The notes beneath the pieces were generated by a model that was not told the DNA's origin, made no database searches, and was given only the letters and a program-made list of their open reading frames with translations. A stretch of DNA of 28,615 bases from Treponema sp. UBA3862 (GTDB taxonomy: Bacteria; Spirochaetota; Spirochaetia; Treponematales; Treponemataceae), in NCBI GenBank assembly GCA_002392405.1, contig DGGY01000032.1:1-28615 (forward strand), written 5' to 3'. The position numbers and the translations under genes are program-made. Shown here piece by piece: positions 23,936 through 28,615 of this stretch (positions within the stretch are counted from its first letter, which is position 1; every line of letters begins with the position of its first letter).

Positions 23936-24514
23936 ATGAAAACAGGCAAAAAAATTCTTCTTATCAGCATCGCTGTTCTTGCAGTTATTTACGCATTACA
24001 GCTGGCTTTTATGAACCGCTCAACTGCAAAAACTTTCAAACTTAAAGATAAAATCACATCACTTACAATCGAAAAAGGTGACGAGACCATTCTTCTGACC
24101 TTAGAAGGCGGCCTCTGGTACGTTGGAAAGGACAAACTTGCTGCAGAAGACGAAAAGGTTGTTGAACTTATCAATGCTGTTTCTAATATAAAAACACTTC
24201 AGACAGTAAGCCGCTCAAATGCTGACGCTGAACTTGAACGCTATGGTCTTGCAGATGTTACTACAATGAACGTAACAGCAAAAAAGGATGACAAAACTGT
24301 CCGTACAATTAAAATCGGAAAAAATGCTGCCGGCTCTATTTCAACTTACATCCAGCTCGACGGCTCGTCAGAAACCATGCTTGCAACAGGAAGCCTCCGC
24401 TCAAAGTTTGACGTAAAAGAAGAATCATTAAAGCATATTGTTGAAGAAAAACCTGCTGAAGAAGTTCCTTCTCCTGAAACTCAGGATCAGCTGAAAGAAG
24501 CTTCAGTCAAATAA
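23936..24514 (+). CDS. DUF4340 domain-containing membrane-anchored protein
   Basis: The 192-residue protein has one N-terminal transmembrane helix (about 6-25), then an extracytoplasmic DUF4340-type beta domain. Recognisable phrases are SLTIEKGDETILLTLEGGLWYVGKDKLAAEDEKVVELINAV and ERYGLADVTTMNVTAKKDDKTVRTIKIGKN. A Pro/Glu-rich tail ends the chain. DUF4340 genes usually follow gldG-like genes, as here, so it is probably an accessory subunit of the same ABC complex. It is shorter than many members, which often carry two or more repeated domains. AAGGAGG precedes the ATG. A hairpin terminator follows. Confidence 0.87.
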   Translation: MKTGKKILLISIAVLAVIYALQLAFMNRSTAKTFKLKDKITSLTIEKGDETILLTLEGGLWYVGKDKLAAEDEKVVELINAVSNIKTLQTVSRSNADAELERYGLADVTTMNVTAKKDDKTVRTIKIGKNAAGSISTYIQLDGSSETMLATGSLRSKFDVKEESLKHIVEEKPAEEVPSPETQDQLKEASVK

Positions 24515-24565
24515 AGTGCAGCTTAGAAATAATATCAGATAAAAAAACTCCCGGCGGGAACAGAT

Positions 24566-24615
24566 AAAGTGTACCTTCAAAAACTGGAAACAATTTTTTG
24601 GGGTACACTTTTTTT
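24566..24615. terminator. Hairpin terminator between the Gld-type operon and the lipid kinase gene
   Basis: A perfect 10-bp stem AAAGTGTACC (24566-24575) with GGTACACTTT (24602-24611), with a second inner stem (CAAAAA/TTTTTG) and a run of seven T. It ends directly before the stop of the convergent gene and can serve both strands. Confidence 0.85.
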
Positions 24616-25536
24616 CTATAATAAAACCTTTAACTTAGACGGCAGGCACTCATAATGAATTTTCGAAACATTGCCGAATAATTCCCCGTCCGTATGACTT
24701 ACAGTCGCACTGTCTGAAAAGACATCGCAGACTCTCGCATCCTGCATAAAAAAACCTTTTATTTTATTCTGTTTAGCTGCAAGCAGGAACGGAAAGGCAA
24801 GAAAACACTTCCATTTTGGAATGCGGGCTGCAAGCGTAAAACTTAATTTTCCGTCTGAAGCACTTGCCCCGGGCGCCATCGGAACCCCGCCCCCTTCACA
24901 TGGAAAATTCATTGCCGCAAGAAAAATAGTACTGTCATATTCTGTCAGCGGTCCGCCGTCAAAACTCACCTTAAAAGTATTAGTCTTCATAGTAAAAAGC
25001 GTTTTGATAGTCATCACGGCATAACTCATACTGTTAAGATGAAGTTTATTCATTACAACTTTAATTTTTGAAGTATTAATTCCTGTTCCTACAAGGGCAT
25101 TAAGACCATAGCCTGAAGAAATGGCAAAAAATCTTCTGCGTCCGCCTGATTCTGTCATTCCTAAATCAATTGTTTTTGTTGCCGCAGAATTTAGAATCAT
25201 ATCTACAACTTTTTCTGTTTCCTTAAGCGGAAGTCCAAGTCCCCGTGCAAAATCATTGCCGGAGCCCGTCGGAATAACCATAAATTTAATGCGCTCAAAA
25301 CTTCTTATTCCGTTTAAGACTTCATTTACAGTTCCGTCGCCGCCGACAACAATCAGACGGATATCATCATCTTCTTTTTCTGAAATCTGCTCAGCCAAAA
25401 CTGCCGCATACCCCTTGCACTCAGGAACATATTTTTTATATTCAACTTTGCGTTCGTCGAGAACTTTTTTTACCCTGTTCCAGGTTTCAACAGCCTGTCC
25501 CGAACCGCCGTGTTCATTTACAATAAAATAATACAT
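24616..25536 (-). CDS. Diacylglycerol/lipid kinase family protein
   Basis: The 306-residue protein belongs to the DAGK catalytic family (DgkB/YegS-type soluble lipid kinases). The nucleotide-binding motif is GGDGTVNEVL at 65-74. PTGSGNDFARGLGLP at 89-103 is the second family motif, and EGGGVPMAPGASASDGKL is the third conserved block. It phosphorylates diacylglycerol or a related lipid and lacks membrane helices. GGAGGTG lies before the ATG. It starts 22 bases after nadE on the same strand, so the two are likely co-transcribed. The exact lipid substrate cannot be told from sequence. Confidence 0.92.
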   Translation of the reverse strand: MYYFIVNEHGGSGQAVETWNRVKKVLDERKVEYKKYVPECKGYAAVLAEQISEKEDDDIRLIVVGGDGTVNEVLNGIRSFERIKFMVIPTGSGNDFARGLGLPLKETEKVVDMILNSAATKTIDLGMTESGGRRRFFAISSGYGLNALVGTGINTSKIKVVMNKLHLNSMSYAVMTIKTLFTMKTNTFKVSFDGGPLTEYDSTIFLAAMNFPCEGGGVPMAPGASASDGKLSFTLAARIPKWKCFLAFPFLLAAKQNKIKGFFMQDARVCDVFSDSATVSHTDGELFGNVSKIHYECLPSKLKVLL

Positions 25537-25558
25537 AATTCACCTCCAGCCGCCGCAG

Positions 25559-27511
25559 TTACAGTGCTTCTGCTTCTTTTAGCCATAAAGAAACAGCAGC
25601 ATCGCTAGGCATACGCCAGTCACCGCGCGGAGAAAGGCTTACAGAACCGACTTTAACGCCGTCAGGAATACATGATCTTTTAAACTGCTGGCTGAAAAAA
25701 CGTTTATAAAAAGTCTTTAAGGTTTCTTTTATTACTTCACCGCTGAAATTTTCAAGTGTTCCCTGTTTTACAGCGTGTTTTGCAAGAAAGAAAATCTTCG
25801 ACGGAGAAAAGCCGTTTCTTACGCAGTTATAGAGGAAAAAGTCATGCAGAATATATGAGCCGATAGAGTTTTCAGTCTTCTGCGAAATATTTCCGTTCTT
25901 ATCAGGCGGGAGAAGTTCCGGGCTTACCGGGGTGTCAATAATGTCTTTTAACACCTCTACCAGAACTTTATTTTCCTTAAAAACAATATCTGCGAAATAT
26001 TCTACAAGATAACGCACTAAGGTTTTAGGAACAGAAACATTCACCGCATAATTACTCATGTGATCGCCGTTATAAGTACACCAGCCTAAGGCAAGTTCAG
26101 ACAAATCACCTGTTCCAATCAAAAGTGCACCGTGCATATTGGCCCAGTCAAAAAGAACCTGAGTTCTCTCCCGTGCCTGCGCATTTTCGTAAGTAACATC
26201 ATAAAGGTCCAGCGGGTGATTCAAATCCTTCAAATGGAGGGCAGCCGCTTCTTTAATTGATATTTCTTCGAGTACCGCACCGCAGTTTTTTACCAGTGCC
26301 TTTGCATTTTCATAAGTACGGTCAGTCGTTCCAAATCCAGGCATTGTGATTCCTGTAATCCCCGAACGATCAAGCCCAAAAATATCAAAAGCCTTACAGC
26401 AGACTAAAAGAGCCAGGGTTGAATCAAGTCCTCCTGAAATTCCCACCACAACTTTTTTAATTCCTGTATGACGGAGTCTTTTTACAAGAGCCATAGACTG
26501 CATTGCAGTAATCTCTTCAGCCCTTTTCTGACGGTCTTCATAAATGCACGGGACAAAAGGATGTCCGTCAATTTTTCTGTAAAGTTCATTCAGCTTATTT
26601 TCTGCTACAGTGATTTCTTTGATTTCTGACGGCTGGTTAAAAAGTGCGGCCTGTTTTGCTTCTCCAGACTGTGAAAAAGTTTCCTGCCTTGCCCTGAAAT
26701 TATTAAGGCGCTCAATATCTAAATCTGAAATGATATATTTTTTATCCTTCTCAAAAGGCTTTCTCTCGCTTAAAAGAGTTCCGTATTCATAAATAAATGA
26801 ATGACCTGAAAAAACAAGATCTTGAGTACTTTCTCCCTCCCCTGCATTAGCATAGATATAACCGCATAGAGATTTAGCACTGTTAATTGAAATCAAGTTT
26901 CTTCTGTAATCAGCCTTTCCTAAAACCTCATTTCCCGCAGAAAGATTTACAATTACATTTGCTCCATTCAATGCAGAAAACACCGAAGGCGAAAGCGGAA
27001 CCCAGGCATCTTCACAGATTTCCGCAGAAACTACTGCGCCCGTAAAACCGGACTTTGTGTTTATTTTTACAAGAGAAGCAGTTTCATATTCAAAAAGATT
27101 TTCTTCACCGTTCCAGGGAGTAAACCACCGCTTTTCATAAAACTCACCGTAATTCGGAACATATTTTTTAGGGAAGATATAAACAGATTCCTTATTGCAT
27201 AAAAGAGCGGCAACATTATATAAAGCACCGTTTATTCCGCGGAGAGGCAGCCCGACGAAAACAGCAGTTCCTGATGTATGAGAGAGAATTTCAGTAAGGG
27301 CAGAAGAAGCGGCTTCAAGAAGATTGGTCTGACCAAACAGATCACCACAAGTGTAACCGGTTATACAAAGCTCAGGAAAAACTGCAAGCTGAACAACTTC
27401 TTTTTTGAGTTCTTCAATTTTTGAACAGATTTCCTTAGTGTTTTTTTCAACGTCACCGGGAACAACATCCGGACAGACAGCCGCAGTTCTTAAAAAACCG
27501 AAATTATTCAT
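25559..27511 (-). CDS. nadE: Glutamine-dependent NAD+ synthetase
   Basis: The 650-residue enzyme makes NAD+ from deamido-NAD+ using glutamine as the nitrogen donor. The N-terminal nitrilase-type glutaminase has its triad E47 (FPELCITGY), K115 (FPKKYVPNY) and C166 (SAEICEDAW). The C-terminal synthetase domain has the ATP pyrophosphatase P-loop SGGLDST at 359-365 and [26 protein letters not shown]. The two-domain length matches glutaminase-containing NadE. Both active sites look intact. GAGG precedes the ATG, and an extended -10 promoter lies upstream. The diacylglycerol kinase gene follows. Confidence 0.97.
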   Translation of the reverse strand: MNNFGFLRTAAVCPDVVPGDVEKNTKEICSKIEELKKEVVQLAVFPELCITGYTCGDLFGQTNLLEAASSALTEILSHTSGTAVFVGLPLRGINGALYNVAALLCNKESVYIFPKKYVPNYGEFYEKRWFTPWNGEENLFEYETASLVKINTKSGFTGAVVSAEICEDAWVPLSPSVFSALNGANVIVNLSAGNEVLGKADYRRNLISINSAKSLCGYIYANAGEGESTQDLVFSGHSFIYEYGTLLSERKPFEKDKKYIISDLDIERLNNFRARQETFSQSGEAKQAALFNQPSEIKEITVAENKLNELYRKIDGHPFVPCIYEDRQKRAEEITAMQSMALVKRLRHTGIKKVVVGISGGLDSTLALLVCCKAFDIFGLDRSGITGITMPGFGTTDRTYENAKALVKNCGAVLEEISIKEAAALHLKDLNHPLDLYDVTYENAQARERTQVLFDWANMHGALLIGTGDLSELALGWCTYNGDHMSNYAVNVSVPKTLVRYLVEYFADIVFKENKVLVEVLKDIIDTPVSPELLPPDKNGNISQKTENSIGSYILHDFFLYNCVRNGFSPSKIFFLAKHAVKQGTLENFSGEVIKETLKTFYKRFFSQQFKRSCIPDGVKVGSVSLSPRGDWRMPSDAAVSLWLKEAEAL

Positions 27512-27537
27512 ATAATCCTCATAAAAAAATATGTGTA

Positions 27538-27546
27538 ATTATAACA
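27538..27546 (-). promoter_or_regulatory. Predicted extended -10 promoter of nadE
   Basis: On the minus strand TGT followed by a perfect TATAAT (27543-27538), an extended -10 element without a recognisable -35. Expected start is near 27531, about 20 bases before the nadE ATG. Confidence 0.5.
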
Positions 27547-27597
27547 CAAAACAGAAGAAATTTATTATATTTAATAAAGGTAATTTTACTGAGAATA

Positions 27598-27643
27598 ATT
27601 AAGGTTATTTCTAAAAATTGCAATTTTTAGAAATAACCTTAAT
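27598..27643. repeat. Perfect 46-bp palindrome between nadE and the DUF1858 gene
   Basis: Two 23-base arms are exactly complementary with no spacer; the centre is ATTGCAAT at 27617-27624. The left half reads ATTAAGGTTATTTCTAAA and then AATTG. It lies between divergent genes, upstream of both start regions. It could be an operator for a dimeric regulator, a cruciform or a hairpin transcript. It has no T-run after the stem, so it is not a standard terminator. Confidence 0.9.
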
Positions 27644-27692
27644 AAGCAGTTGATTTAACACCTGTCATAAAACAGCTGCCGGAGAAATATAA

Positions 27693-27965
27693 ATGGAAAA
27701 ACAGAATATAAATAATACAAATAACTCAGCTCAGAGCCAGAAGATTGAACTTTCAAAAACAATGTATGTAAGTGAAATCATTGCACGCTGGCCTAATCTT
27801 GTAGATCCGCTCATGAGCCTTGGAATGCACTGCATAAGCTGTTTTGCTTCCCAAATGGAAACTCTCGAAGAAGCCGCAATGGTACACGGTCTTGATGCTG
27901 ACGAGATTATCGAAGAATTAAAAGAATTCATTCACCAGGACGAAGTCCAGAACGGACAGAACTAA
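27693..27965 (+). CDS. DUF1858 (hybrid-cluster-protein-associated disulfide domain) protein
   Basis: The 90-residue protein has a polar N-terminus of about 24 residues and then a DUF1858 domain. The domain has YVSEIIARWPNLVDPLMSLG, then MHCISCFAS with C47 and C50 as a CxxC pair, then TLEEAAMVHGLDADEIIEEL. Such domains are annotated as redox disulfide domains that accompany hybrid cluster (prismane) proteins, and also occur alone. No hybrid cluster protein gene is in the window. GGAG precedes the ATG. A long perfect palindrome lies about 50 bases upstream. It is probably a small cytoplasmic thiol or metal-site protein. Confidence 0.87.
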   Translation: MEKQNINNTNNSAQSQKIELSKTMYVSEIIARWPNLVDPLMSLGMHCISCFASQMETLEEAAMVHGLDADEIIEELKEFIHQDEVQNGQN

Positions 27966-28032
27966 AAACTGCCCTGCCTGCAGCAGTTTATTCCCTGTCA
28001 CACTCTCTGAAACAAAAAAAACACTCATGCAT

Positions 28033-28153
28033 AAAAAAAGCAGCTTCCGGTTAAATCAGTCTGAATCCCGTTGTGAACTTTTTTAAAAAACGTTCTTAGA
28101 ACAGAACGGTTCAGACGGGCTTTGACAGTTATTCCTTCTCGCTGCTTTTTTTT
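28033..28153. other. Nested inverted-repeat element, possible structured RNA or interrupted terminator
   Basis: The outer arms AAAAAAAGCAGC (28033-28044) and GCTGC plus eight T (28141-28153) form a terminator-like stem but are about 96 bases apart. Inside are GTCTGAA/TTCAGAC (28059-28065 with 28110-28116), CCGTT/AACGG (28068-28072 with 28105-28109), and small GAAC/GTTC stems around TTTTTTAAAAAA. It lies between convergent genes, so the outer stem may end transcription from both sides. The inner part is unexplained. Confidence 0.6.
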
Positions 28154-28172
28154 ATGATTATGAGAAATCTTT

Positions 28173-28615
28173 TTATTTCATTAAATCACGGTATTTTTTT
28201 GCCAGCCGTGCTGACTTTTTAGCTGCAAGACCGCAGTAGTTTGCAGGTTTTTCAAAGAAGCTGGCAGGATTCTCAATGCCAAGTTTTTCAAGCTGGGCAG
28301 TAATATCCTTATATTCTTTTTCATGAGTCTTAAGAACTTCAAAGAAAGTTTTACCTGTCTTTTCAGCTTCAAGAGTAATCTTACGGATAACTTCATGACC
28401 ATCGTTGTAGCCTGCTTCTCCAAGCAGAATATATGCAGGCTCAGCAAGAACACCGCCCTTAACTTTTCCGCCTGCTCCTTCCAGGTTTTTAGCCATATTG
28501 TCCCTGTCAGCCTGAAGGCCTTTTACAACAGAGTTCATGCGGCTTACAGCCATAGTAAAGCCTGCAACATAGTCAGTAATAAAGCGCTGGGAAGCAGAGT
28601 TTGTAAGGTCACGCT
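28173..28615 (-). CDS. purB: Adenylosuccinate lyase, C-terminal part (5' end outside window)
   Basis: The frame is open from the right window edge to a TAA at 28173, giving 146 complete codons of the 3' end. RDLTNSASQRFITDYVAGFTMAVSRMN corresponds to the C-terminal half of the third conserved helix bundle region of adenylosuccinate lyases. LAEPAYILLGEAGYNDGHEVIRKI and the short helical C-terminal domain follow. The enzyme cleaves SAICAR and adenylosuccinate in purine synthesis. The catalytic signature sequence lies upstream outside the window. Internal methionines are not starts. The related argininosuccinate lyase cannot be wholly excluded from the fragment, but the C-terminal pattern favours PurB. 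Confidence 0.82.
   Translation of the reverse strand, partial: RDLTNSASQRFITDYVAGFTMAVSRMNSVVKGLQADRDNMAKNLEGAGGKVKGGVLAEPAYILLGEAGYNDGHEVIRKITLEAEKTGKTFFEVLKTHEKEYKDITAQLEKLGIENPASFFEKPANYCGLAAKKSARLAKKYRDLMK

Noticed and set aside
28033..28153. 6S RNA, tmRNA or SRP RNA
   Set aside because: Size and pairing do not fit and the conserved motifs of those RNAs are absent.

Overview
The window looks like chromosomal DNA from a spirochaete of the genus Treponema or a close relative. This is inferred from AT-rich coding with a strong preference for A/T third positions, an RNase Y-based RNA decay gene, CheB/CheR, a FliL-like protein, a three-gene Lpt (OstA-type) cluster, a GldA/GldF/GldG/DUF4340 ABC cluster, and a TPP-riboswitch thiamine transporter of the kind known in treponemes. 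There are no phage, transposase, CRISPR, tRNA or rRNA genes. Most genes are housekeeping; the unusual material lies between genes.

Layout. 1-1670 (-): C-terminally cut membrane protein with a large extracytoplasmic domain and an acidic tail. 1820-3582 (+): hflX and a FliL-like gene. 3686-5302 (-): rlmE followed by a LysM/M23 cell-wall peptidase. 5454-7499 (+): polyprenyl synthetase, TPR protein and RseC-like membrane protein. 7523-9561 (-): cheR then cheB (chemotaxis adaptation). 9719-11880 (+): lptC-lptA-lptB. 11881-12432: a 552-bp intergenic mosaic of tandem and dispersed hairpin repeats. 12433-13962 (-): rny, behind a full-consensus sigma-70 promoter. 14132-15559 (-): RACo-like ASKHA ATPase. 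15728-16291 (-): small exported beta-rich protein. 16390-19880 (+): promoter, TPP riboswitch, thiB, thiP and thiQ. 19891-20010: a GC-rich palindromic island. 20168-24514 (+): Gld-type ABC exporter cluster. 24616-27511 (-): nadE followed by a diacylglycerol-kinase-family gene. 27598-27643: a perfect 46-bp palindrome. 27693-27965 (+): DUF1858 redox protein. 28033-28153: nested inverted repeats. 28173-28615 (-): 3' part of purB.

How the genes work together. ThiBPQ forms one thiamine/TPP importer, controlled by a riboswitch whose 3' edge carries the thiB ribosome binding site. LptC, LptA and LptB form the inner-membrane and periplasmic part of a glycolipid export path, of interest because treponemes generally lack classical LPS. 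CheR and CheB methylate and demethylate chemoreceptors. The Gld-type genes form one ABC-2 membrane complex with extracytoplasmic partners.

I see no wholly new protein system. The best candidates for undescribed biology are non-coding. They are a 116-bp tandem array of UNCG-type hairpins after lptB, a three-copy two-hairpin element found only at convergent gene ends, the GC-rich island after thiQ, the 46-bp palindrome and the nested inverted repeats beside purB. A group of operon-leading genes also have promoter elements so close to the start codon that their mRNAs may be leaderless.
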